Shown here: positions 32,501-45,752 of the stretch, one piece after another | Layout: each line of letters begins with the position of its first letter | Position numbering within the stretch: position 1 is the stretch's first letter | From: Daucus carota subsp. sativus | Lineage: Eukaryota; Streptophyta; Magnoliopsida; Apiales; Apiaceae | Length of the DNA: 64,000 bases | Reading direction: 5' to 3' | Assembly (NCBI RefSeq): GCF_001625215.2 | Contig: NC_030381.2 | Location: 47,552,689 to 47,616,688 of the forward strand | Made by a program: the position numbers and the translations under genes | Notes under the pieces: model-generated | The model's database searches: none | Told to the model about the DNA's origin: nothing | The model's input: only the letters and a program-made list of their open reading frames with translations

Positions 32501-35500
32501 TGCTGGCGGCAAATCGTACAGAGGATATCCCTGGGATAAGATCCCCTCCAATTGCTTCTTGTGGTGAATGCTGTAGGCATTTCTGCTGCCAATATCGCCT
32601 CCCTAGATAGCTTATAAACACCATCTGGCACCTTATTAATAAGTATCCTGCACACATCACGATAAAAAAGGAAATTTCATTATGTGTTGTAGAGAAAATG
32701 AAACGCTATTTCAAAGCTCTAGAACAAATAAAGGTAAACAGAAGATATACTCTCAAAAGAGACCATGTTAAAAACTTTTTAGAGATAAATAATAACTGAT
32801 GCCTAGAATCCTTAAGCAGGTTAAATTCTTAGGATAGTAAAAACAAAATTCTGTAGTTTAAATCGACTGGAAAAAGGACACCTTCATCTTCCAGTCCTTG
32901 CCTTTCACTTTTTCCATAAACATGAAGACTAAAGAAAATTAAAGGACAATAAAGAAAGGTTACTTCATAGCAAAAATCAATGTGAGCCATCCAAGAGAAC
33001 AAAGTAAATGATACAAAAAAGTGAAATCAAAAACTATAAGAAACAAGAAGTGAAAGGATTAACAGAGTGCTAAGGTGGTGAAATAGACTTCAAAACTTGT
33101 CAAAAAGATGTATTCATAAGGTATTATGAAACAAGCCTCAAATCAAGCATTTTATACAGTGACCACCCTGAGCCCTTACAGAATTAGCTATTTGGGAATA
33201 AAGAAATTTGCACTCCCCCATTCTAATGACAAGTAATTCCTATATAGATTAATCAAAAGCTCCACCAGTATAATGTTAGCAACACTAAAATGATTATCAC
33301 ACAATACATTACATACCAATAAATCTTTAATCCCACTCAGACATTATCGCAGCATGTTAGCTTATTCCAGCTCTTCTTTATGTTTGTTTTATATCTCGAA
33401 AAACATACCAGTTCCCACCAAGGCACCACTTGCAACAGCAAGAGTTATAGACTCAAAGTGAAGTAATAGTAGCAAGTAGAAAACACAAAAGCACATAAAG
33501 TTTAATTTTTTTAGAAAAAGTTGCAAGGGTCCATATTCCTGAGTATATCTTAATTCACAGCCATGTCTATATATTAATATCATTTATCATCAAAACGTGT
33601 TTACCAAAACACAAAGATTATAATAGTAACTATAAGTTAATTCCTAACTAGCGAACTATAAACAAACGACAAAAAATACCTAAAATATGAACGCAGGGAT
33701 GCATCTTCATAGAAGATATCAGTAGACTTCCATGTGTACCCAACTGAGGCTAATATTGCATCCCCGTAGATCTTTTGACCAGATAGGAAAGTTGCTCTTG
33801 TATTTAAAGTTCCATCAGTTGTTATTTCTTCACCCAACTCCGAGGATACATTCAGCATATACGACTGTGGAGTACAGAAGTACAATCTAGTCTCTGATGA
33901 AGCTTTGCCAACACTCCTGTAACAATGAATTTAACAGTAATAACATTAATCAGAGGAAGTTTTGTACACCAACAATGTCTCAATCCTGGCTTCTTAGATA
34001 TACTTGTATCTGTCCATATTGGAAGTAAATTGATAAATCTGGTTATATATTTAGCAACGATCTATCAATACAAAGACATGTGTATGCATGAAGCATGAAC
34101 CAGGTCCTGTCATAGTCAGCGATGAACTAAATATCTATATATAGTTGTAATACATGATAACCTAAAATTATTAGATCTTTAGTTTGACTTTACACAAATA
34201 TATTTCCAAATAATATTACCCATTATAATTCAAACAAAAGACTTGTGCACGTGAAAATATAATATAGAATATAGCTCGAGATTACTGCAGGACAACGTCA
34301 AGTTGGTGAAGGGAAACAAGTTATGGGTGTGTTGGAAAACAATAGGAAAGGCAAAATAGTAGCAGAAACATAATCTTTACCTGGAAACCAGAACTTTAGA
34401 GGCATCCGTTACACCAAGCTCTTGTGCAATAGCATCAAGATAGTACCCATTAATAGAAATATTAAAAAGCAAGGGTTCAACAATCTTATCAACTAAGCAT
34501 GGGATGCGTACTGCTCTAATACAAGTGCTTTCTGGCAAGTTTGATAGCTGATTATCTACAGCCTGCAGAACTTCAGGAGGATAGGGACTTGGCCTTCGTA
34601 TTGAAAGATGATCCTCAGAAATTAACAATGGTACTCTAGCAGCAGCCTTCAAAATTAGTGGCACCGCCAACCATGAATTGGTCTCAACTTCAGGATTTAT
34701 GCATTTGCATAAATTTAAAAGCTTTGAATCAAAAAAGGATATCACGGAAACAGGGACATAACCATAGAATTGGTCCTTTCTCAGCAAGGCTGCCCTGAAG
34801 TGACCACTCAACGGATGAACAGTCGTATAGAACTTCATTAAACACATTCAAGTAAAACGTGTCAGAAACTGAGATAAACTTAAATAACTGTGGAGCACAT
34901 TACCACAGACTTTACTCGCCAAAAATTGCCACTAACAGTAATCACATATACCAATACCACTATTTTACAAATATCAAATAAATGAGACATCGCACGAAGC
35001 CACTATCAGGACTAATTGCAGGTCACGTGTGTGCTAATCAAGTTCATCGATATAGATACTGCTCCTGCTTCTTCTAATAAGAAGTCCTGCAATCTTTAAA
35101 AAACCTTCTCAAATCTTTATAGTAGAAAACAAAAATATCCTTCACTGCCTAATCATCACACTATACTAAACCGCGACAAGAAGTACAAAAACTGTCTCAC
35201 AAACAAACCAGTAATTTTACATTGTTTAACGAATAAGCAAGTACAACTAAATTACAAATACGAGACCAACTAAATTGATTTCTCATTTATTAAATGTCCA
35301 AGTAAATAGCTTAGATAGAATAATACTGATAAGTTGCCTACTTTATATTAATACTGTCCTAAATACTCCGAATCTTCGAAAGATACATACCGTATCTGAA
35401 AATAAATATGAGAGACGACCAACCACTTCATCCCCTGCTTCTTGCGCGGTGGGTATACTCAAGGTAATGCCGAGCTGCAATAGAAGACAATCAAATGCAT

Positions 35501-36633
35501 CAAAACACAGTGGCATCATCAGTTCATTTGTAATCGCAATGGTTAAATAAATAGAACTTTGTGGCATATTGTGTGTGTATCTCACATCACGGATAAGCAT
35601 GCACATAGTTCATGACCATAGAGTAAATATAAAGAGCATGTGCACTAGTAGGTGTTGTCGTAAAGGATCATACTCGTTTACACTTACATTCCTATGGTTG
35701 CTCAGGATATAGGCATTAAAGTGTCATTTGCATCACTAAATAGGCTAGAAGAAGCTTAAAATACATGTAATCTTCATGATTCACCTACTTTTTATACATA
35801 AGGAAACCTTAATAAAATGTTTCGCGGTATTCTGATTTCTAAAAGGCAATAATTGGAATAACTTATATGCAAGGGTACAAAATAAACCCGGACCTTTTTA
35901 CATTTTCAATAAAAATGCAAGAATTTTCTTAAACAACATAGGCAATATTAATGAAGAGATTACATGTACATAGAAACGAGAAACAACTTGCTATCTTCGG
36001 TACTTTTGCAACATATCATTAAATACATACATGAGCATTGCCAGGTCCTTAGTCAAATCCAAAAAAACCCTAGCTGAAGCATTAAAAATAGTGACAAGTA
36101 CCGAACACACACACCCTTTTCTCACAGAAACACATAAAAGCAACAGACAGACATTGACTAGCAATGAACATGAACTATAGAGCACTTTCTCGTGACAGCT
36201 TAAACAATAGCAAATGTTGTTATGTTTAATCATAATGATTCTAACCTTGCAAGTAAAACAAAAAAACGAGGTTTATGAATTAGCACTAATTACGCACTGC
36301 CCATCAAAGTATACTACTAGGAGGTCTGAAGAAGGATCTTTTGGGATTAAAAGACAAAACCTTTTCAATAGCCTTCTCCGCAGCAGATTGCTCAGCATCC
36401 TTTTTCTTTTTACACAGCTCAGAAACAACAGTAACTTCCGGAAGTTGCAGAGAACATTGAAAGAGGCAAGGACCCTTCTGTGGTAAATTAAGCCGCGGGC
36501 CTCCATCATCAGCAGACTTCTTTACTTCCTCGACCTTGTACACTGCATTGGCCCCAAATTTCTGGTGTATAATAGCTTTCGGGGTAAGCGTCTTTTGCTT
36601 CAAGGCAAGAACTGGGTTTTCTTGAGATCCCAT
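29568..36633 (-). CDS. HEN1: Small-RNA 2'-O-methyltransferase HEN1
   Basis: Nine exons: 36361-36633, 35391-35474, 34381-34832, 33680-33916, 31749-32647, 31458-31609, 31264-31380, 30758-30889 and 29568-30005. They encode 927 residues (Arabidopsis HEN1 has 942). HEN1 methylates the 3'-terminal ribose of miRNA and siRNA duplexes and protects them from uridylation and decay. The N-terminus carries the first dsRNA-binding domain (LTPKAIIHQKFGANA, KKKKDAEQSAAEKA). The middle has the La-like and second dsRNA-binding parts (SNWRGSYPRDIL, CKIKIFSRSQELI). The methyltransferase has the SAM motif VDFGCGSGSLLESLL from about 700 and the metal ligands Glu782, Glu785, His786 and His849 (CLEVIEHMEED, FRNHDHKFEW). 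All phases agree. Exon 4 contains SGQKIYGDAILASVGYTWKS, a family signature. Confidence 0.96.
30683..30744. repeat. 31-bp tandem duplication in a HEN1 intron
   Basis: ATCTTGATTCACAGCACATA plus AATATTGAGA occurs twice with a period of 31 bp, almost without differences. It lies 14 bp from the donor side of exon 8 on the minus strand and so is close to a splice site. Confidence 0.85.
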
Positions 36634-37180
36634 TACACCTTTCCCAAATGATCAACAGCCCTATAACCTTACATGGTATATGAATTATTAATTTACTGTA
36701 GCCAAAACCCTCATCCAAAATACAAACAAAAACAACCCTTTGGCCTTTGAGTAAATAACCAAAAAACAAACAAACACACAACCAAAATCAATCAGGGTTT
36801 ATTTAAGTAGAACATTACATCAATTAACAAAAAGGGGTTCGATTTTTGAAGAATGTCACAAGATAAAACAAGCCAAAATGAGAATGATAATTATAATCAT
36901 AAAATGTGTACAATAAAGGGTAAAGACAAAAGGGGTTTATGAGAAACATAAAGTAAAGCAAGACAAACATACCTTAAAAATGGGTTGAATGTACGGACGT
37001 TGAAAGAGCGTATAATTGAGGTTGTTATGGAAAAGGGGTTTGATTTCAGACAAGAGTAAAACAAAAGAGAATCAGTCAGGTGTTTCAAGACTTCCACTTG
37101 ACTGTCTGGGGTTTTAGAGGAGCGACTGCCGTATATAATCTCTTTTCCTCACAAGGAAATTGAATAAAAGATATTAGATT
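36634..37180 (-). promoter_or_regulatory. HEN1 5' UTR with a probable intron, and promoter
   Basis: On the minus strand TTTTTAAG/GTATGT at 36973/36972 is a good donor, and pyrimidine-rich stretches before the ATG offer acceptors. A non-coding first exon would run from about 37130 to 36973. GTATATAAT-like sequence near 37130 may be part of the core promoter. Inferred, not proven. Confidence 0.4.
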
Positions 37181-37636
37181 TTAAAATATTATCTGGAAGA
37201 TATCAAATAGAATATTTAGATTTTATGAAATACGTTTTAAGATAAAGTATCACATATAAAAGATAATATCTCACTTCTAAAGTATGATATCCCAAATTAT
37301 AAAAGTGTATTATACCAAAGTGATCATCGTTCTGCTACAAAAATTATCAAATTATTATCCGATTTTCTTGTTGACTTATTTAAGTCATTATAGTCATTAT
37401 ATATATATATATATATATATATTAAAATATTATCTGGAAGATATCAAATAGAATATTTAGATTTTATGAAATACGTTTTAAGATAAAGTATCACATATAA
37501 AAGATAATATCTCACTTTTAAAATATGATATCCCAAATTATAAAAGTGTATTATACCAAAGTGATCATTGTTCTGCTACAAAAATTATCAAGTTGTTATC
37601 CGATTTTCTTGTTGACTTATTTAAGTCATTATAGTC

Positions 37637-37680
<44 letters not shown>
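37181..37680. repeat. Two tandem copies of a 241-bp unit with TA microsatellites
   Basis: TTAAAATATTATCTGGAAGA begins at 37181 and again at 37422. The copies differ at only a few bases, and each ends in a TA run (about 37400-37421 and 37640-37678, the second longer). The near-identity implies a recent duplication just upstream of HEN1. Confidence 0.92.
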
Positions 37681-37683
<3 letters not shown>

Positions 37684-38989
37684 TTTAGAAAAAAATATTA
37701 ATAAAAAAGTTAACAAATAAATGATGTGTTTGTTATAATTTTTTTATATTTTTATAATCATGGATCCTAGTTGTTGTTTTTTGTGATTCGTGTGACTCAT
37801 ACATAGGATTCCATTAAATTTTCTATTAATTATTCAAAATTTTATATAGTGATATTTATATATAGTGATTCAAGTAGTTAAAACGAGTCTATTGAAGATG
37901 GGGTACTCCCATTATAGATTTTTAGCGAGAATAATGGACATTTTAGGAGGTGTATTTGATTGGGATTTTAAAGAATTTTTTTATTCTTGAAATCCGAGGG
38001 TATTCGATTGAAATTGTTTGAAATCCATTAAAATCTTGAAGTATTCAATTTGATTTAAAATTATGCTACAAAATTTGATGATATTTAGTTAGGATTTTAA
38101 ATTATACTTTAAAATTCGATGGTATTTATTTGGGATTGTTTAAATCTATTAAAATCTGATGATATTCAAATGTTGATAAATTTTTTGGATTTAGTAAAAT
38201 GATGGATTTTGTGGGATTTTTCAATGTATTTTAAATTTTCTGAAACACCAACAAAATTCATGAGATTTTAACGTATTGTGCTTAAATCCTAAGGTATCTA
38301 TATCAAATTTGCTACCGTTTATCAAGAATCCACACAAAATCAAAATCATATACAATCCATAGACTTAAAAACAATCCATTAAAATCCATATTGAATATAC
38401 CCCTTCGGTTTTTATCGGTTTCGGGTTTGAGTTCGGTTTTTTACTCACTCCTGCTTTTTATATGGGTTTGGTTTAGAAAAGGAGTTAAACGTTACATCTT
38501 GCAACGTTTACATTTTCTTTTTTAGAAAAATTGTAAACACCAAACAATATAATTTTATAAACAATATTATTTGAAATTATGATAACGAGGACCAATCATG
38601 TTAAATCTACAGCTCTTTATATCTACAAGACTATAAATTATGATGATCTATAAATATATGTTGCGATAGGAAGTCAGAGCACACTACTGGTTTGTTTTCA
38701 CAATGACATGCAAACTTACCTGCAGATCAATTATGTTTATTTCCAAGAGGAACGGGAACAATAATACTTGTGTTTTTCCTCAGTTGGTATCCGAAAGCAA
38801 TGATCATGCCAAAGAACAGCAAAACTAATAGTTTTATAAACAAATTCCCCGACTTCACGACAACGGCAAGTAAAAGAAGCTAAGTTAGGAAACTATAATA
38901 TCAGACTAATTTAACCACAAAATGGAAACCAATGAACTATTGATTCCCCGTATAATTAAAAATGAGTTCCCAGAAGCACATCTGACTGT
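37681..38989. other. Spacer between HEN1 and the 3' end of GHR1
   Basis: The only recognisable item is a MITE-like repeat at about 37946-38404. The last 300 bp are probably the GHR1 3' UTR. No gene is visible. Confidence 0.45.
37946..38404. mobile_element. Diverged MITE-like repeat
   Basis: The left end GGAGGTGTATTTGATTGGG and the right end, read inverted, GGGGTATATTCAATATGG are similar. Inside are repeated blocks such as ATCCATTAAAATC and ATCTGATGATATTC. The ends are imperfect and target duplications unclear, so this is an old copy. Confidence 0.45.
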
Positions 38990-41900
38990 CTATATAGATG
39001 AAAGATCTTCATATATAGTCTTGATACCTGGTCTTTCAGATACAGACAGTATACATCTCAGAGCTATTTCAAGAACTTCCTTCGATCCTTTTTCTGAAGC
39101 TGGATTCATAAGCTCTGGGGCCAATGCAGCATCAAAACAATCTGAGCCACGACCTTCTGTTACCTTCAGCCGCACCCAGTCTGTTAAATCAACACCTCCA
39201 TCATCAGCAGAAACCACATCGCCAGCACATTTTCCAGTTAAAAGTTCCAATAAAATCACTCCGAATGCATATACATCAGACTTGAAGTTTGGCAATGGCT
39301 TATTGGAAGTGGCCAGCTCAGGTGCCCGATAACCTAGAACCCCAGCATCAAGAATTTGTTCAATGGTACCTGCTTGGGTCATGAGGCGGTGAAGGCAGTA
39401 ATCAGCAACACGTGCATTAAGATCTGGACCATCTAATAGTACATTGGTTGCTTTGAGGTCTCCATGTGGAAAGGCACGGTCAAAATGAAGATAATTCAGA
39501 CCACGTGCAACATCAACTGCAATTTTCAGTCTTTGAGCCCAGGTTAGTGGGGGGCCCTTTCTTTCAGGACGATCTGCAAGTATGCAATATTTATTAGACA
39601 TAAACATCAATAAGCCAACAAGGTCCATATGCTGATATGCATATATACACAAAATGAGTAAACAATGACATGCTCGTCTGAAACTAGGAAGAGAAGCAAA
39701 AAGCTTAAGAGCAATAGTTCTCAGTCCATCTTGCCGGAGCAATAATGATAGAAAAATATTGGTTTACACGGAAAATTTGTAAGCTTCTAGCCCTTCCTAA
39801 AGTGTAATATTAAGCTGAATTAATCGAGACTAACTATTTTAATGTGATTGCCACAAGGAAAAAAAGAAAGAAAATACCATTGGAAAGTAGAGGTAGAGGA
39901 TTATATGTTCAATCACTTCACAAGTGTTATTAAAAGAGAAATAGGGAGTATGGAGAACTTGTATGTAATTTTTATGATTTGCTTTATCAAATTTCCCAAA
40001 GATAAACTTTCAGGCTGTCGGTAACATTCCATTGGTCTTAGCTTCTAATTTTATTGACAACATTAGCAAAGTTTTCACACTTCATCTAGGGAGAGGAAAA
40101 AGGATGAGCTAGAACCACAGAAAAAATTCTGAAAAAATGTACATTAATATATAGAAAGAACTGGGTTTAAAAACTCGCAAAGTTGTGGGGTAATTTTTAC
40201 TATATTACCAACTGACTAAACCTGGCACAAATGACAACTATCAGAACAAAATTAAAAACTGAAAGGATAATAGGGCTGTGTGGAAGTACATGGAGAGGTT
40301 TACAACGTCCATAGGATTCTCGCTCATAAATTAATGTTCACTTTTTAGTTTTCTCTTTAGAGATTAACTTTTATCTGTGAATGTTTAAAACTGTAAGTAT
40401 GCCATAAAAAGCCTAATGGTAAAACTTAAACCAAATTTGAGACTGACCTTGGGTGAGCAGTGAGCAGTATATGCAAGAATAACAAAAAACAAGAGGAAAT
40501 TAAATTGCATGACATTATATGTTATCAGTGATGAATTCGACTATCTTTACTTAAGCTGATTATATTTTTAATGTCAGCTCAATTATGAGGGAGCCACTCT
40601 GCGTAATTTTCTATCCAAGCTTGACAAAAAAAATATATTACCAGAAACTATTCCCATGGCAAAGCATATAAACAACACAGAAAGGGTATAAAATATAAAC
40701 ATTTCAACATGCAAAAAATGTGCAAATGCGGATATAGCTCAGGCAGTGGAAAAATCTCATAATAATACATTACAGAGGTGTATAAATATATCAATTATGG
40801 GGAATAAAGGATCACCTAACTCTTACATAGGAAATTAGTAATTAAGATGTACAGATCTTGAACAATGAAGACACTTGCAGTAACAAAGGACATTGTTTTA
40901 TATTGACCATGCTCACAAAAAATGATGGCTTGATGGGTCATATTATGCAGACTTCGGTCTATGGCTTGTCATATTATGCATTGCATTGGTATATATTGAC
41001 TGTTTACTTTCTTGCAGATGTTACAGGCTAACATATTATGGATTTAAGAAATATTCGCTAAAACAGTTACTTACTCAAGGGCTTTATCAATTTTAGCACT
41101 CTTGTTATGATCTCATCAAGTCCATAAAAGATGAATAACAAACGAATAATACATGTACGTAACAATTAAGAACTGAGACCTCTCTTGATGTCAAATATGT
41201 ATATCTTTCATATGTTAAATATATACAGAAAAACTTCATGCGTCCATTCCAACATATTGGTACTTGAGCTGCTACACTGAAGCAAATATATCTTCTAATT
41301 TTTTTTTTCTGTCAAACATATACAAAAGTTTTTGAAAGATATATTTAATGATTTAGAAGGCTAAACAACATTACATTTCAAATTATCTAGGATAAGCACA
41401 AAAAGTCATTAGCAAGTTAGCATATTTTCACAGCAAATTTTTTTAAACAGGAAGTTACCGAAAAGAAAACTTGCAAGACTTCCAGGTGAGATGTAATCTG
41501 AAAGAATAAGCTTCTCGTGCTGAGTGGGGCCCCAGTAATAACCCCGCAAACCAACCACATTTGGATGTCTAATATTTGAAAATTTCTTAGCCTCCTTTGC
41601 AAAATCTTTCCGCTGCTTTGCGACACCTTCTCTTAACCACTTTACAGTCAAAAATACCCCACTATCTAATGTGGCTTTATACGAAGTCCCATGGCTGCTT
41701 CTTCCCAAAACTTCTGCTGGGGCCCTTGATAGTTCTTCAGGTAAGAATGAAATTGTGTCATCAAGAAAATAAAGCTCTCCGCCCAATATCTCTGGTGACC
41801 TTACATCTAATCTAGATAGGTCAGCGGTATATGAATCGCCTGACTCTGATGACCAAGAGAAATGGCTGTTCTTAGATGGTGAAAATCCAGTAATGACTGC

Positions 41901-44270
41901 CATTTTCTCATCAGGAACAATAATTTCAGAAGAAGGTCTTTTTTGTGATGTCATAAGGTCATCTTCTGCAGAAACTACAAGACCACCACCACCAACTCGT
42001 CCAACCAAGCCAGAAGGATTATGTTGGACGTGCCTACGAATGTCTTTACTTGTAACACTTTGCTGACGAGATCTCCTTGATATGCGTATGTAATGAATGA
42101 AAATGGCAAGAAGGATAAAAAGTATGACAGCAATAACACAAGCGATTATCACCAACACCTTTACAACTGTTTTTATTGTTCTACTATTTTGTTGTCCAGA
42201 TTCAGAGGGTGTTGATCCCGGAGGAGGATTTGGAAATTGTAAATCAGAATTGCCAGGGAAGAAAGATGATAGAGGAAATTTTCTTAAATTTTCAGGGACA
42301 ACTCCAGAAAGTTCATTGTATGTTGCATTAAATTTTTCCATACTATCAGGCAAGTTCTTTGGCAATGGGCCAGTGAAATGATTCTGAGAGATGTCTAAAG
42401 AACTGAGGGAGCTGATGTTACTAATAGAGGTTGGTAAAGAACCTGAGAAATTATTTACGGCCAGGTTGAGATCATGAAGTCCAGTCAATGAACCAAATCC
42501 ATCAGGAAAATAACCACTAAGTTGATTATGAGATATATCAAGAACATGAAGACTGGGCTCAGCAGATAAAGGAAGAGAAAACTCAATGCTTCCACCAAGT
42601 TTGTTGTTTTCTAGGTGCAGTTCTTGCAATGTGGGGAATGTCAATAAAGTAGGTATAAGACGTCCGTCTAATTGGTTATAACTAAGATCAAGGACTGTCA
42701 GTTTGGGGAAAGTAGTAATAACCTTTGGGAGCGAACTGCTAAGAGAATTATGTGAAAGATTGAGGTAATTTAAACGCAAAAATTGTGAAGTTACCTCAGG
42801 TATGGACCCTGTCAATCTATTTTGACTAAGATCAAGATATTCAATATTTCCCCATTTCAGCAGTTTGGTTAAGTTTCCTTCAAATTGATTATTCGACAGA
42901 TCAAGTACTGCGCAATTTCCAGTCAACAATGGAAGATCGCCAGACAGTTTATTTGATGAGAGGTTAAGGGTGTGCAGAGTTGTTGCTGAGATCATACTTA
43001 TTGGGCCTGCAGCATTAATAAATATATATTAACAATTGTAGTATGCAAGGATAATGTAAACGTAAAGCACCACAATTGCATTCCTATAAGAATATTTTCT
43101 CTGTTGTGTCGATGAAGAAATGCTTGATTTCGAACTGATTTATACTTAAGAAACTATGTCTGAGAAAAAACTAATCAGAATATCTTGTATATTAAACCTA
43201 ATAGTACCTGTGAGGTTGTTGCCACTCAAATCTAATTCAGACAGAACTGATGAATCTCCTTTTAAGAGGTCGTTAGGAATGAACCCGGAAAATCTATTGT
43301 TACTGAGTTTGAGGACCTGGAGCTCATAAACAAAATCAAATCCAGGCAATTCTCCAGATAAATCATTGTTGCTTAAATCCAAAACTCTTAAGTTCCCAAA
43401 GACCTGAGGTTGATCACCGCCAATAAGAGACCCTGTAAGCTGGTTACAGCTAAGGTTTAAGTACTCAATACTATCTGAAAGACCAGGTAAAAACTTCTGC
43501 CTTTGAGAACTAGAACTCACGAGCAAATTATCACTCAAATCAACAAGCACTGCAGTAGTAAGAAGCAAGAATTCTGCATCAAGATTGCCCTCTAAAGAGT
43601 TTCCGTGCAAGTCAAACACTTTAAGATTCACCATGGCATCAAATCCTTCTGGAATTTTCTTTTCAAAACCATTAAGAGATAAATTTAGAGATACCAAATT
43701 AGTCAAGTCAGTTAATGATGATGGTAATTCCCCAGAAAAAGAATTGCGACTTAAATCCAAAGATTGAATCGAATTAAGCCCGGATATTGAATCTGGGATT
43801 GAGCCAGAGAAATTGTTACCAGCTAAAGAGAGGTTTTGCAGGCTCCCCAACTGACCGATCTCTGATGGTATAGATGAGAAGAACAGGTTCTCTGATATGT
43901 CCATATACACAAGACCTTTAAAATCACCTATATTGCTGGGGATTTTTCCAGATATAGAGTTATTCGACATTGAGAGCTTCACAAGCATTGTGAGATTTAA
44001 AAACACACTCAGATCGACATTTGCAGATAAACCCAGGTTATTAAGGACAACCCCTGCAACCTTATCACCATTGCAAACAATCCCATTCCATGACGCTGGA
44101 CACCCATTGAAGTCGATAGACTCCTCACTCCATGAATCAACCACATAACCTGTTGGGTCATGAGTAATCCCCTTCTTGAATTCCAGTAGAGTCAAAATGT
44201 CCTGTGAAGGAAGCTGCCCCATTGTGCATGTTAGAACACAAGTCACAACCAAAAGCCTAAAAATCTCCAT
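38990..44270 (-). CDS. GHR1: LRR receptor-like pseudokinase GHR1
   Basis: Exons 43208-44270, 41459-43006 and 38990-39573 give 1064 residues (Arabidopsis GHR1 about 1053). GHR1 sits in the guard-cell plasma membrane and is needed for stomatal closure through SLAC1. After a signal peptide ending near TMG/QLPSQD come the LRR cap (FNGCPASWNGIVC) and about 20 LRRs, a membrane span near 635-660 (VKVLVIIACVIAVILFI) and a kinase-like domain from about 780. That domain keeps a lysine (VKWLREG) but has HGD at 907-909 in place of HRD and DYC at 928-930 in place of DFG, as known for GHR1, so it probably signals without catalysis. I chose the ATG at 44270 because it matches the Arabidopsis N-terminus; an in-frame ATG at 44291 would add seven residues. 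The second intron is 1.9 kb and holds no other gene. Confidence 0.96.
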
Positions 44271-44989
44271 ACTAACCCCCAGATAATACATGTAATCAAC
44301 TAATTTTTTAGTGTTTGGTGCCTAACAGATTGATGGGCTCTCACTGCCTACAACATAAGCTAAAATATGCCCAAGAAACTGTCTCTCTTGCTGTAAAGAA
44401 GTTGAGCTGTTTAAGTCCAGGTATGAAAAACAACCAACTGGCTCACAAACCTGCTCATATCAAAAACCAAGCAGCAAGGAACAATAATCATAATCAAGAA
44501 TGTGAAGCAACCACCATAAGAAGAATAAATACACTTGCACATAGGCACACACAAATACTTAACAAGCACATGTAAAACCCAGATTTTGAACTATAATATA
44601 AAATGACTGAACTGAAGCCTAAATCGAAAGACAAAATTTGAAGATAGTAGTACTTGAACAAAACTAACAATGTAAGACAAAGCATGAAAAAACACATTTA
44701 ACTACAAGAACTAGCTGAATAAACAGAGTTGTTTAAAAGATTTAACCAAGAGAAGTACATAATGTACTAACCAGTAACCACACACAGCTGTTTGAAGTTT
44801 GAACAATGCCTCCTCCTACAGTGGGCCCTTTTGCACCCTCTATCTAGTAAAGTCTAAAGATGTGAAGCTCTATAAATGCACTGCAGATATGCATACAACT
44901 CTGCAACTCAACTCAAAAGAACATTCAAATGCAATATAAATGAAGCCAAAAATATAGCTGCAAAAACACATTAATGTCTCTGTAAAAAT

Positions 44990-45752
44990 TAGGGATGGCA
45001 GTTTTACCCGACCCGATGGATACCCGACCCGTACCGACCCGATTGGGTCTACCCGAACCCGATTTTTTTGGATCTGGATCCGGATCTGGATCTTATTTTT
45101 AGACCCGAAAGAGTTTGGATCTGGATCTGGATCTCAGGTATTCCGAACCGAGACCCGACCCGAAACCCGAAACCCGATTAAAACCCGATCCGAACCCGAG
45201 ACCCGATAAAAACCCGATACAAAATATTATATATATATATATATTATGTGTTTAATGTAAAGTATATATATTAAAATATTGTGAATTATTAGGTATGAAT
45301 ATTAACATTTTACTTAATTTTATATGCTCAATACATAATTTATATTTATTTCATCAATATTTTTCTCAGTTATTGTGCATTAAAAAATCTAAATATAATA
45401 AAATATAAATGATAAATGATAAGTTAAATGATTGTATACAATTAAGTTAACATGTTTCACGTGTTTATTGTATTAGACGAAACTTGTAAAACCCTTTTTT
45501 ATGTTCCTAAATTTAAAAAAAAAATCAATCATCACATTTTTTATAGCTATATAATTTTTATTTTTTATTTAATTTTATTTTTTAAATACCCGAATGAGAC
45601 CCGAACCCGAACCGAAACCCGAAAAAACCCGACGGATCGGATCCGGATCTTCATTTTCCAGACCCGGACCCGAACCCGAACCGACCCGAAATATAATGGA
45701 TCGGGTCTGGATCTTAAGAAACCCGACCCGACCCGACCCGTTGCCATCCCTA
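44990..45752. mobile_element. hAT-superfamily non-autonomous element with CCCGA arrays
   Basis: TAGGGATGGCA at the left and TTGCCATCCCTA at the right form inverted ends, with an exact 8-bp duplication GTAAAAAT on both sides (44982-44989 and 45753-45760). Dense ACCCGA/ACCCG runs follow the left end and precede the right end, while the middle is AT-rich. No transposase is present. The exact target duplication suggests a recent insertion, about 720 bp upstream of the GHR1 ATG. Confidence 0.9.

Noticed and set aside
37700-38990. Search for LTR elements or other coding transposons in the larger spacers
   Set aside because: No reverse transcriptase, integrase, transposase or long direct terminal repeats are seen in any spacer of the window.
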